Assembly (NCBI RefSeq): GCF_004340665.1
Contig: NZ_SLWO01000006.1
Location: 1-64,000 of the forward strand
Direction: 5' to 3'
Length of the DNA: 64,000 nucleotides
DNA from: Pedobacter psychrotolerans
GTDB taxonomy: Bacteria; Bacteroidota; Bacteroidia; Sphingobacteriales; Sphingobacteriaceae
Shown: piece by piece, positions 45,180 to 54,266 of the stretch
Position numbering within the stretch: position 1 is the first letter of the stretch
How the letters are laid out: each line of letters starts with the position of its first letter
Program-made: the position numbers and the translations under genes
The notes under the pieces: generated by a model
The model's database searches: none
Told to the model about the DNA's origin: nothing
Seen by the model: only the letters and a program-made list of their open reading frames with translations

Positions 45180-45938
45180 TTACACAGAAGGATTTACGGT
45201 GAAAATATTATACTTATCCGCTAGTTTCCAGAGCTTTGCACCACCTTTAATACCATCACGGTTGGTTACCAGTTTAATGTTGCTATCTAATTTAAAATCG
45301 ATATGTTTTGAATTACCACCACCGATGTAGAGCGTATCATAATTAAAAACCGTTTTATAGATTTCGACAATTTTTTTCAGACGTTTATTCCATCGGTCTG
45401 AACCAATTTCTTCATAGGCCTTATTGCCGATATAGTCATCATAATCTTCTTCTTTATTGATCGGGAAATGCGCCAGTTCCAAATGCGGAAGGAGTTCACC
45501 ATCAAACAACAATGCAGTTCCGAATCCAGTACCTACTGTAAATACTATTTCAAAACCCTTACCCTCAACCACGCCTAAACCTTGCTGGTCAGCATCATTA
45601 ACCAATCTTACGGGGTGGTTTAGGGCATTTGCTACACGTTGAGCCAAATCTACATCTGCCCATTTGTTTTTAGCCAGATTTGGAGCAGTCTTAACGATTC
45701 CATTTTTTACATACCCTGGAAATCCAATTGAAACACGGTTGTAAGTTTGTGGGATAGGTTTAATCAGGTCCTGTATGCCTGTTACAATATCTTTTGGCGT
45801 TGCCCCAGCAGGCGTTTTGCTCTTCATATATTCTGACAGCATATTTCCATCTTCATCCAGTAAAACTGTTTTGATACTTGTTCCACCGATATCAATTGAA
45901 AGAATGTTTGTTTGTCCGACTTTTTTTTCTGCTGCCAT
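45180..45938 (-). CDS. ppgK: ROK-family polyphosphate glucokinase-like protein
   Basis: A 252-residue ROK kinase. LSIDIGGTSIKTVLLDE (residues 13-29) is the phosphate-binding loop, NDADQQGLGVVEGKG and FTVGTGFGTALLFDG are the following ones. The zinc motif CxCGxxGC of ordinary ROK glucokinases is absent, as in PpgK enzymes, which use polyphosphate to phosphorylate glucose. Its neighbours fit: zwf, gnd and pgl use glucose-6-phosphate, and ppk-ppx are opposite. The polyphosphate preference is inferred; an ATP-dependent glucokinase remains possible. Confidence 0.75.
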   Translation of the reverse strand: MAAEKKVGQTNILSIDIGGTSIKTVLLDEDGNMLSEYMKSKTPAGATPKDIVTGIQDLIKPIPQTYNRVSIGFPGYVKNGIVKTAPNLAKNKWADVDLAQRVANALNHPVRLVNDADQQGLGVVEGKGFEIVFTVGTGFGTALLFDGELLPHLELAHFPINKEEDYDDYIGNKAYEEIGSDRWNKRLKKIVEIYKTVFNYDTLYIGGGNSKHIDFKLDSNIKLVTNRDGIKGGAKLWKLADKYNIFTVNPSV

Positions 45939-46060
45939 ATGAATGTTTTTATATAAACTGATTTCTGCAAATTAATAGAAACAATAAATATTAAACGAAT
46001 AGAATGGAAACTAATTTAAAATAGTAAACTACTTAGTCTATGTATTTAGTATATTATTTA

Positions 46061-46068
46061 TATGTTTG
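46061..46068 (+). promoter_or_regulatory. -7 promoter element of the sterol desaturase family gene
   Basis: TATGTTTG, a full match to TAnnTTTG, 31 bases before the ATG at 46100. Its position inside the longer possible ORF (from 46040) argues for the later start. Confidence 0.55.
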
Positions 46069-46099
46069 CGGTATCTATATTAAAGAAAATGTAATCGCC

Positions 46100-47314
46100 A
46101 TGACTGTAAACTACCTCGCATTTGCTATTCCTGCTTTTTTCATCTTTGTCTTTATCGAATATCAAATTGCGCAACAAAGAAAGCAGAATAATATTTATAA
46201 ATACGAGAGTTCTATTGCAAACTTTAGTGTTGGCATTGCCGAGAGGTTGCTAAATTTATTTATGGCTGCCAGCTTTTATCAGGTTTATGAATGGGTTTAT
46301 AACCATTATGCTTTATTTCACATCCCTAATAAATGGTATATATGGCTCCTTTTATTATTGGCCACCGATTTTGTTTGGTATTGGTACCACCGTTTGGGGC
46401 ATGAGATTAACTTTTTATGGGCAGCTCATATTGTACATCACCAAAGCGAGGAGTTTAATTTTACAACTGCTGCCAGAATTACAACTATACAAGCCATTTT
46501 CAGAAATATTTTTTGGTGTGTTTTACCTTTGATTGGATTTCAGCCTCATATGATTATCACCATTTTGCTGGTACATGGCGCTTATTCTTTTTTTACACAT
46601 ACCCAATTAATTGGAAAATTGGGCTGGCTTGAAAATGTGTTGATCACACCATCTCTACATGGTGTGCACCATGCTTCAGATGAAAAATATCTGGATAAAA
46701 ATTATGGCGATGTTTTTGTTTTCTGGGATAAGCTCTTCGGCACCTTTCAGCTGGAAGAGGAGCCACCACAATATGGACTTACTCACCCCATTAAAAGCTA
46801 TAGTTTTTTATGGCAACATTTTCATTATTACCTGGAAATAGCAGAGGCATATAGGAGAGCAAATGGTAGAAAAGCAAAATGGAATGCACTTTTTGGAAGC
46901 CCGACACTAATGGATCAAAATATAAGACCAGCTTTGGAGATAAGATATTTCCAGAATAAAGAGAAAAAGCAATCTGGTTTAAAGTTTAAAAAATATCTTA
47001 ATATTCAATTGATAATGGTGGTGATTACGCTAACAGCTACCACCATGTTTTATTCATTTTTAAACACAGTAGATAGATGGGCAATACTTATTTTGGTATT
47101 GATTACCTTGATCAATATTGGAGCGTTGTTAGAACAGCGGATCTGGATTTACTATTTAGAAGCTTTCAGGTTAATTTTATTATTTGCTTATCTGTTTTAT
47201 GTACTCCAGATTTTTAAATGGGTGATTTTCCCAATCGTACTGTTGGTTCTTTTAGAAAGAACTTATTCTTTAAGAAAACTTTACAATAAATACATATTGA
47301 GTTTTAAAGGTTAA
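46100..47314 (+). CDS. Sterol desaturase/fatty acid hydroxylase family membrane protein
   Basis: A di-iron membrane oxygenase of 404 aa with about eight hydrophobic segments. The histidine boxes are HRLGHE, HIVHHQSEEFN and HGVHHASD, in the order seen in the family that includes alkylglycerol monooxygenase and carotenoid or fatty-acid hydroxylases. The C-terminal third is hydrophobic and not assigned. I choose the ATG at 46100 because a promoter element lies between it and the earlier ATG at 46040. The substrate is probably a membrane lipid. No operon partners. Confidence 0.83.
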   Translation: MTVNYLAFAIPAFFIFVFIEYQIAQQRKQNNIYKYESSIANFSVGIAERLLNLFMAASFYQVYEWVYNHYALFHIPNKWYIWLLLLLATDFVWYWYHRLGHEINFLWAAHIVHHQSEEFNFTTAARITTIQAIFRNIFWCVLPLIGFQPHMIITILLVHGAYSFFTHTQLIGKLGWLENVLITPSLHGVHHASDEKYLDKNYGDVFVFWDKLFGTFQLEEEPPQYGLTHPIKSYSFLWQHFHYYLEIAEAYRRANGRKAKWNALFGSPTLMDQNIRPALEIRYFQNKEKKQSGLKFKKYLNIQLIMVVITLTATTMFYSFLNTVDRWAILILVLITLINIGALLEQRIWIYYLEAFRLILLFAYLFYVLQIFKWVIFPIVLLVLLERTYSLRKLYNKYILSFKG

Positions 47315-47792
47315 AGAATAATAGTTTCATTATGTTTCGATGATGAAGATCATTAAAATGTTACTTAGCGGCATTTCATCAATTTGGTTTTTTACTTCCT
47401 TCTAATAAGCGTAACTGTGATTACGATTTAATCTTACAATCCTTTGTCTGGCTTATTGTAAATGCATATTTTATATCTTCAAAAAGATGTGAATTCACTC
47501 TTATTCCTTGAATACATTATACATTTAACTCAAAACAGAACGATATCTCAGTAGTGTTTAACAGTCAGCATTTGTAACTATAGTTCTTGATGTTTAATTT
47601 CAATGTGATCAAAAGTAACCACTTAGAAGTCCAATGAAACTAGATCGAAATCATTCGAAATAGATTGTGATTACCTGTTATACCTTAATATACTGTTAAC
47701 ATCCTTTTAACACAGGGAGGCTTACTTTGTTCGCAAATCGGGAAGGAGTAAAACGAATTAGATTATGCTCAGCGACCCTAATATAGCTAATT
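47315..47792. other. Long leader region of the SusCD phosphodiester locus
   Basis: A 478-bp gap with no credible gene. The right part holds the Pho-box-like repeats and the promoter of susC. The rest (47315-47680) is AT-rich with no hairpin or repeat that I can support. After the -7 element a 63-base leader with no clear structure runs to the susC ATG. Confidence 0.6.
47685..47729 (+). promoter_or_regulatory. Pho-box-like triple repeat and promoter of the SusCD locus
   Basis: TTAATA (47685-47690), TTAACA (47696-47701) and TTAACA (47707-47712), each 11 bp apart with five-base spacers. Nine bases later stands TTACTTTG (47722-47729), a five-of-six -7 element. The repeats occupy the -33 region, as expected for an activator of the PhoB/PhoP class. 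The same motif and spacing precede ppk. Confidence 0.65.
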
Positions 47793-50700
47793 ATGATTAA
47801 AAAATTTACACAAAAATTTTCCTGGCCACAATGTTTTCTAAATTCGAAGGAACGCCTTCTGAGTAATGGACAACAAACAGGAAGGAACGCTGTTTTTCTG
47901 AATTCAGGATTTCGAGTGCTTACGTTACTTTTAATTTTACATCTGATTTGCTTCAGCAATGCTTCTGCCCAGATTAACACGGCGAATATCATTGTAAAAG
48001 GAACAGTTTTAGATGATGAAGATGGTCAGATTTTGGTGGGAACTACCATTACCGATGGTAACCGTAAAATTTTAGGCGTAACCAATGAGAAAGGAAATTA
48101 TGCCCTCAGTATTGCAAAAGGTACCACGGTGGTTTATAATATGGTAGGATATACAGCTGTTAGCCGCGTATTTAATACCAATGAAAATAATGCTGTGATT
48201 CGTTTAGCTTCTTCAGCTAGTAATTTGAATGAAGTGGTGGTTACTGCTTTAGGAATTAAGCGAGATGAAAAGGCATTGGGTTATTCGGTTACCTTAGTGG
48301 ATAGCACCGCGCTAACGAATGCTGTTGCCAGCAACTGGACGGAATCTCTTTCTGGGAAAGTGGCCGGTTTAAATCTCGTACGTAACAGTGGTCCGGCGGC
48401 TTCTAATAAAATTATTTTAAGAGGTGAGAATAACCTTACTGGTGATAATGAAGCCTTAATTGTAATTGATGGGGTTGTGGCCAGTAGTTCCGCCAGGCGT
48501 ACTGCAGGCTCATCCGGAGGTGTTTATGGAACATCGGGAGATGTAATGCCAGCTGATTTTGGCTCTGCACTTAACGACTTAAATCCTGATGATATTGAAA
48601 GTGTTACGGTTTTGAAAGGTCCGGGTGCATCAGCTTTATATGGACAACGTGGTGCAAATGGTGCCATCATCATCACTACAAAATCTGGCAGGGCCAATAA
48701 AAAGTTAAACATCACCTTTACTTCAAACAGTACATGGGAAACGGTAAATAATAGCCCTGATGTTCAAAATCAATTCGGGCAAGGCCAGTTTGGTGTACCT
48801 TACTTTTCTTATGGTACTACAGATGATGGACCAAGTACCAATGCTACCAGTGCAAGTTGGGGAGCTCCATTCGGTACGGGAACCAGTTTTTATCAGTATG
48901 ATCCTGCAACTAAAACCCGAGGTACTACCAGAACGCCATGGGTAGCTTATGAAAATCCTGTTGATGCTTTTTTTCAAACCGGCTTCGAATCTTCTAACGC
49001 TGTAAGTTTGGATGGTTCTTATAAAGGAGTGGGCATGAGATTTTCAGCCAGTCATGGCAGCAATGAATGGATTGTGCCCAATACCGGGTTAGAGCGTACT
49101 TCAGTTTCTTATTCTGCAAATACCGATGCGAGCAAGAAATTTAGTGTATCCTTTAAAGCTGCTTACAACAATAGAAATAGTGATAATTTACCAGCCACAG
49201 GTTACGGAAACCAGTCACTTATGTATTGGTTTATGTTTGCTCAGCCCAATGTAAATACAGATTGGTATAGAGACTATTGGGCACCTGGAAAAGAGAATGT
49301 TCAATTCGTTAATATCACAACTACCAATCCTGAAAGTCCATATGCTGTTTCTGAACAATACATCAATAAGCAGCGTAGAAACGGAATTCTCAGCAATGTT
49401 CAGGCGACCTATAAAATTACGAAGGAATTGAGTTTGTTGTTAAGAGGCTCAATTGATTATAATAAAGATATCCGCGAGACACAACGTCCGTGGGATGCAG
49501 CAGGAAATAAGTTTGCACAGGGATCTTATCGCGTTCAAAATATCAATTCTTATGAAACCAATTTTGATTTCCTGATGCGATATGATAAAAAAATCAGTAA
49601 TGATCTTCACCTTAATGCTAATGTAGGTGGAAGCCAGATGCGTAATGAATATAAAAAATCTGAATTACGTGCAGATGGATTAGTTGTTCCGGGAATTTAC
49701 AGCCTCGATAACAATTTAAGTCCGCTTGTTTCTGTTCCTGATACCGCCAGATATAGAATTAACAGTTTTTATGCAGCGTTGTCTTTCAGCTATAAAAACT
49801 ACTTGTATTTAGATTTAACGGGTCGTCAAGATTGGAGCAGTACATTAGCCACGCCATCAAGAACAGATAACGTAGGTTTCTTCTATCCGTCGGCCAGTAC
49901 ATCACTAATTTTATCCGATTTATTATCACTTCCGAAGACGATCAGCTTCTTTAAATTAAGGGCTTCAGTTTCTCAGGTTGGAAGTGGAGGTACTACGCCA
50001 TACCGCACGGCTTATAATTATAATCTGGCTTCGAATGGTATTTATCCAGGTAATGCCACGACTAATCCCAGTGTTTTACCCAATCCAAATTTAAAACCAC
50101 TAAAAACCACCACCATTGAGTTAGGTACTGAATTGAGATTATTTAAGAATCGCTTGAATTTTGATCTTGCAACTTATTTAGGGAATACTAAAAATCAAAT
50201 TTTAAGCCGCATCGTTGATCGGGCAACTGGTTATAACGTAGCTGTTTTCAATGTTGGTCGGGTACAAAATAAAGGAGTTGAAATTGCCGTGAATGGTACG
50301 CCTGTTCAAACCAAGAAATTTAAATGGGAACTTACCGGAACTTTTACAGCAAACCGCAACAGGATAGAAGAACTTGCAGATAGTTCAGTAGTATTAAGAA
50401 CCGGCGCTTTGGGTGGCGGACAAATCGTTGCCAATGTTGGCGGAAGCATGGGTGATTTATACGGAAGGGGATATATGAGATCTCCGGATGGACAAATTAT
50501 TTATGATTCTGCAACAGGTAATGCTAAAATCAGCACCTCAGATTTAATTTATTTAGGAAATACAATGCCTAAGTTCAGATTTAGTTTTGGCTCTACCTTT
50601 ACTTACGATCATTTCAGCATTAATGGATTATTTGACGCACAGCTGGGAGCAGTAGCACACTCTTTAACTTTTTCGAGGATGGCAGCCTTGGGAAAACTTG

Positions 50701-51104
50701 AACTTACCTTACCAGGACGCTATAATGGCGTTATAGGAGATGGAGTGGTTCAAAATGCAGATGGTACCTATCGTAAAAATGATGTGGTGGCCACCAATCT
50801 GGAAAGTTTTTATACCTCGCTTTATGGTTCAGACCAGGCAGAAGGGAGTGTATTCAGAACAGATTACCTAAAATTCAGAGAAGCAAATATCACCTACGCG
50901 TTCGGTCCCACTTTCTTGAAAAGAATTGGCTTTACCAAACTAACCATCGGTGCTTACGGAAGGAATTTATTTATATGGTCACCATGGCCGGCATTCGATC
51001 CGGAGTTTGGAACACTCTCCGGTAGTGATATTGTGCAAGGCTTCGAAACAGGCCAACTACCATCTACCAGAAGTTATGGTGTTCGTTTAGTAGTGGGTTT
51101 ATAA
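47793..51104 (+). CDS. SusC/RagA family TonB-dependent outer-membrane transporter
   Basis: An outer-membrane importer of 1103 aa. After an unusually long N-terminal stretch (about 40 residues before the hydrophobic signal core LTLLLILHLICFSNASAQ) comes a CarboxypepD-regulatory-like domain (VKGTVLDDEDGQILVGTTI), then the plug (NEVVVTALGIKRDEKALGYS, VLKGPGASALYGQRGANGAIIITTK) and a 22-strand-type barrel. It pairs with the SusD gene 11 bp downstream. TonB powers uptake of oligomers. The neighbouring phosphodiesterases suggest a phosphorylated substrate rather than a glycan. Confidence 0.93.
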   Translation: MIKKFTQKFSWPQCFLNSKERLLSNGQQTGRNAVFLNSGFRVLTLLLILHLICFSNASAQINTANIIVKGTVLDDEDGQILVGTTITDGNRKILGVTNEKGNYALSIAKGTTVVYNMVGYTAVSRVFNTNENNAVIRLASSASNLNEVVVTALGIKRDEKALGYSVTLVDSTALTNAVASNWTESLSGKVAGLNLVRNSGPAASNKIILRGENNLTGDNEALIVIDGVVASSSARRTAGSSGGVYGTSGDVMPADFGSALNDLNPDDIESVTVLKGPGASALYGQRGANGAIIITTKSGRANKKLNITFTSNSTWETVNNSPDVQNQFGQGQFGVPYFSYGTTDDGPSTNATSASWGAPFGTGTSFYQYDPATKTRGTTRTPWVAYENPVDAFFQTGFESSNAVSLDGSYKGVGMRFSASHGSNEWIVPNTGLERTSVSYSANTDASKKFSVSFKAAYNNRNSDNLPATGYGNQSLMYWFMFAQPNVNTDWYRDYWAPGKENVQFVNITTTNPESPYAVSEQYINKQRRNGILSNVQATYKITKELSLLLRGSIDYNKDIRETQRPWDAAGNKFAQGSYRVQNINSYETNFDFLMRYDKKISNDLHLNANVGGSQMRNEYKKSELRADGLVVPGIYSLDNNLSPLVSVPDTARYRINSFYAALSFSYKNYLYLDLTGRQDWSSTLATPSRTDNVGFFYPSASTSLILSDLLSLPKTISFFKLRASVSQVGSGGTTPYRTAYNYNLASNGIYPGNATTNPSVLPNPNLKPLKTTTIELGTELRLFKNRLNFDLATYLGNTKNQILSRIVDRATGYNVAVFNVGRVQNKGVEIAVNGTPVQTKKFKWELTGTFTANRNRIEELADSSVVLRTGALGGGQIVANVGGSMGDLYGRGYMRSPDGQIIYDSATGNAKISTSDLIYLGNTMPKFRFSFGSTFTYDHFSINGLFDAQLGAVAHSLTFSRMAALGKLELTLPGRYNGVIGDGVVQNADGTYRKNDVVATNLESFYTSLYGSDQAEGSVFRTDYLKFREANITYAFGPTFLKRIGFTKLTIGAYGRNLFIWSPWPAFDPEFGTLSGSDIVQGFETGQLPSTRSYGVRLVVGL

Positions 51105-51115
51105 ATTATAAGATT

Positions 51116-52684
51116 ATGAAGACAAGAAATAAAATAACCAGCTATATATTATTATCAATACTTTGTTTATCCGCTTTCTCTTGTAAGAAAGATTTTAATG
51201 AGGTCAATACCGATCCAATTGGGCAATCAACTACAACTGCAGGACAATTACTGGCACCATCTTTAGTGAATGTGCTATCAACCAATATGGTACGTAACCG
51301 AAACTTTAATAATGAATTAATGCAGGTTACTGTTGATATCAGTGATGCAGAAGGCAAGGTTTTCAGGTATGATGTTCGTAGAAACTGGGCAGATTACACC
51401 TGGAATAACTGGTACTTAGAGTTAACGAACTTAAGAGATATTTATACCATTGCAGATCGGCCAGAATCGCTAAACGCATCCTATAAAGGAATTTCATTAA
51501 TTAGCCAGGCTTGGGTTTTTCAACTCTTAACGGACGTTTATGGTGATATACCTTATACTGAAGCCAATAAAGGTAAAGAAGGTCTAATCGAGCCAGCCTT
51601 TGATAAGCAAAAAGACATTTACCTTGATCTGTTTAGCAAACTTGAAGAAGCAAACAAACTATTAACAACAGGAACAGCTATTTCTGCCAATGCAGATCCT
51701 GTTTATCAAGGCGATATTAATAAATGGCGCAGATTTGGCAATTCGCTTTATTTAAGATTATTACTTCGTGTTTCTGGAAAAGCAGAGGTGAGCGCACAGG
51801 CTATCGCAAAAATTAAAGAAATAGCCGATACCAATAAAGCGAACTATCCAATTATGGAAAACAATACCCATACAGCTAAAATCCTTTGGAACGGAACCAA
51901 TAGCAGTACTGCGGTTTACTCTTCGCCATTTATGATCAATGTACGTGCTGTTGATTTCAGAACACCAGCCATTACGGACTTTTTTTTAAGAAATCTTGGT
52001 GCCTGGGCAGACCCGCGTATCAATCCTCAGTTGGGTAAAAACAATGTGAGCAGATTTGGTATAGCACCCGGACCAGATGGTTATGTAGGTGTACCAAGTG
52101 GTTATGATGCAGGTAATTCTATTAAAAAACAATCCTACTTTTATTCAGATGCAACCAACGCACCATATACGCTGCAAACTGACCGTTATACGGGTATTAT
52201 CATGAATTGCGCAGAGGTCGATTTTATCCTGGCAGAAGCTGCTGCAAAAGGCTGGATAAATGGTACTGGAGAAGCTTACTATTTAAAAGGAATTGCAGAT
52301 GCCATTAACTACTGGATGCCTGAAAGATTTACCAGCGGAAGCAGCCCGGAAGTTATTAACTATGTTAACGATGCTGATATCCAATGGAATAACACTTTAC
52401 CTTTAGAAAATCAGGTACGCAATTCATCAAGCAAAATGCAACTGATTCAGATTCAAAAATATTATGCGTTGTTTCTAGTTGATTTTCAGCAGTGGTTTGA
52501 GTATCGCAGAACTAAACATCCTTTTTTACAGGTCGGTACCGGACTTGCCAACGGTGGGCAAATGCCAGCAAGACTAAATTATCCATTGGTTACACAATCT
52601 ACCAATCCAACCTCTTATCGTAACGCTGTTGCTGCACAAGGGGCTGATGACATCAATACATTGGTTTGGTGGCAAAAACCTTAA
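51116..52684 (+). CDS. SusD/RagB family lipoprotein
   Basis: The 522-residue surface lipoprotein partner of the SusC above. Lipobox FSC (lipid Cys23) is followed by KKDFNEV, a charged start like known surface-export signals. Motifs of the SusD_2 type: NTDPIGQSTTTAGQL, SLISQAWVFQLLTDVYGDIPYTEA and KWRRFGNSLYLRLLLRVSGK. It binds the substrate at the cell surface as the lid of the SusC channel. Ligand unknown. Confidence 0.92.
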   Translation: MKTRNKITSYILLSILCLSAFSCKKDFNEVNTDPIGQSTTTAGQLLAPSLVNVLSTNMVRNRNFNNELMQVTVDISDAEGKVFRYDVRRNWADYTWNNWYLELTNLRDIYTIADRPESLNASYKGISLISQAWVFQLLTDVYGDIPYTEANKGKEGLIEPAFDKQKDIYLDLFSKLEEANKLLTTGTAISANADPVYQGDINKWRRFGNSLYLRLLLRVSGKAEVSAQAIAKIKEIADTNKANYPIMENNTHTAKILWNGTNSSTAVYSSPFMINVRAVDFRTPAITDFFLRNLGAWADPRINPQLGKNNVSRFGIAPGPDGYVGVPSGYDAGNSIKKQSYFYSDATNAPYTLQTDRYTGIIMNCAEVDFILAEAAAKGWINGTGEAYYLKGIADAINYWMPERFTSGSSPEVINYVNDADIQWNNTLPLENQVRNSSSKMQLIQIQKYYALFLVDFQQWFEYRRTKHPFLQVGTGLANGGQMPARLNYPLVTQSTNPTSYRNAVAAQGADDINTLVWWQKP

Positions 52685-52696
52685 TTCATAAATAAG

Positions 52697-54205
52697 ATGA
52701 AAAAGATATTATATTACATGAGTGCACTTCTGGTTTTAGGAAGCACTTTTATAAGTTGTAAGCGCGATAGCGATTATGTGTTGGTTAATCCAAGTCCATT
52801 TATTGCAAACTTTGATTTACGGAAACTCTTCAAAAATACAGAAGTACAATTAAATACATCAAACTTAGCAGGTGCTACCAGCATCAGAGGGGTGGTTATT
52901 TCAGATCAGACTAATGGAAATATTCCTGCCGGATTAGTTATTCTGCAAAATAGCAGAGTAACAGGCAGCGGGATCGATTCTTTAAGAGGAATTGCCATTA
53001 ATATAGGTGCAGAATCAAGCAAATATGTTCCAGGTGATTCTATTCACGTGAAGATAGATGGTAGCACTTTGAAAAGAGTAGATGGAATTTTACAACTTAC
53101 CAGCGTTAATGCCAGCGAGATAAAAAAAATCGCATCAGGTAAAAATATGAGAACACAGGCGGTTAATGCAGCAACACTAATTAGTCGTCTAGATTTCTAC
53201 GAAAGTACACTGATCACCATTAGTAAAGGAGTTGTTGAGCCAGAGCCAGTAGCTGGCGAAACATTCAGCGGAAACAAAACGATTAATGATGGTTTTGGAA
53301 AAATAACTGTTCATACAGAATCTGCTGCACAACTAGCCAAAGCTTCAATGGTGCCTTTTGGAGACTTTACCGGGATTGTTTTTAACACTTCAAGTGGTAT
53401 GCAACTTTGGCCAAGATATATTGATGACATATATGAATTGGATATTATTAAAGTATCACCATTGGTAATTACGGGCTATTTGACCGATCCGGATGGATCT
53501 GATGCCAATAACGAATATATTCAGTTTAAAGCCACAAAAGACATTAATTTTGCTACAACACCAATGTCAATTGTAACTTCCAATAATGCCGGTATTACTG
53601 CTGCTCCAGCTTTAGGATGGGCAATGGGCGGTGTGCGGACTTATAAGTTTAACATCACAACAGGATCAGTTAAAAAAGGGCAGTTTTGTTATGTTGGTGG
53701 AAGCAATAAGAAAATTTGGGGTTCTGCATCAACTGATATCAGCAGTGCAGTATGGATTGCCAGCAAAGCTTACTCTACATTAAATGGTGATGATTTTGGT
53801 ACTGCTACAACTAATTTACTGGCTAACAGTGGTAACGTAGCAGGTATTGCCGTATTTGATGGCATAACGGTAAATGCAAATTCAGTTCCATTGGATGTGG
53901 TTATGTTTGGTGGAGGTGGCAGTGTATATACTGCAGGGCCACCAGAAGTGGGCTATCGCATTACCAATACTGATAAATATAGTGTCATTCAAAACAGAAA
54001 GCGTGTCATTTTCTATGGAGGTGGTACCAATACCAACAAGTTTGCCTTTCCTGCTACCAGTAATTTCACCATGCTTGGCGGCACTTACGATGCTACAACA
54101 GGCTTATGGAAAACCGGAAGAGTAGCTAAAAATATTGAGCTTAACGCTAAATCACAACTTTCAGAAATTCAACAGGCAACAGGCTTTACAGCGATTGTCA
54201 ATTAA
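52697..54205 (+). CDS. DUF5689 domain surface lipoprotein
   Basis: A 502-residue lipoprotein (lipid Cys21 in FISCKRDSDY). The N-terminal half has the DUF5689 pattern: TSIRGVVISDQTNGN, LQNS..GIAINIG and YVPGDSIHVKIDGSTLKRVDGILQLT. The second half (from about 255) is beta-rich and unassigned, perhaps another binding domain. In such loci proteins at this position are often extra surface binders (SusE/F-like role), but function is inferred. It follows SusD by 12 bp. Confidence 0.82.
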   Translation: MKKILYYMSALLVLGSTFISCKRDSDYVLVNPSPFIANFDLRKLFKNTEVQLNTSNLAGATSIRGVVISDQTNGNIPAGLVILQNSRVTGSGIDSLRGIAINIGAESSKYVPGDSIHVKIDGSTLKRVDGILQLTSVNASEIKKIASGKNMRTQAVNAATLISRLDFYESTLITISKGVVEPEPVAGETFSGNKTINDGFGKITVHTESAAQLAKASMVPFGDFTGIVFNTSSGMQLWPRYIDDIYELDIIKVSPLVITGYLTDPDGSDANNEYIQFKATKDINFATTPMSIVTSNNAGITAAPALGWAMGGVRTYKFNITTGSVKKGQFCYVGGSNKKIWGSASTDISSAVWIASKAYSTLNGDDFGTATTNLLANSGNVAGIAVFDGITVNANSVPLDVVMFGGGGSVYTAGPPEVGYRITNTDKYSVIQNRKRVIFYGGGTNTNKFAFPATSNFTMLGGTYDATTGLWKTGRVAKNIELNAKSQLSEIQQATGFTAIVN

Positions 54206-54212
54206 TTATTTG

Positions 54213-54242
54213 ATCAAGCCATCAGTTTACCGGTGGCTTGAT
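54213..54242 (+). terminator. Hairpin between surface-protein and enzyme genes
   Basis: ATCAAGCCA (54213-54221) and TGGCTTGAT (54234-54242), a 9-bp perfect stem followed by a weak T-rich tract. Placed 62 bp before the phosphoesterase gene, it may lower expression of the enzymes relative to SusCD. Confidence 0.65.
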
Positions 54243-54266
54243 TTATTATTTTAACTCCATCATTTT

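Noticed and set aside
45939..46039. Pho-like repeat before ppgK
   Set aside because: No TGTTAA (minus-strand TTAACA) is present, so this operon is not placed in the proposed phosphate regulon.
46040..46099. Earlier ATG of the sterol desaturase family gene
   Set aside because: A perfect -7 promoter element (46061-46068) lies within this extension, and the added residues do not look like a membrane-protein start.
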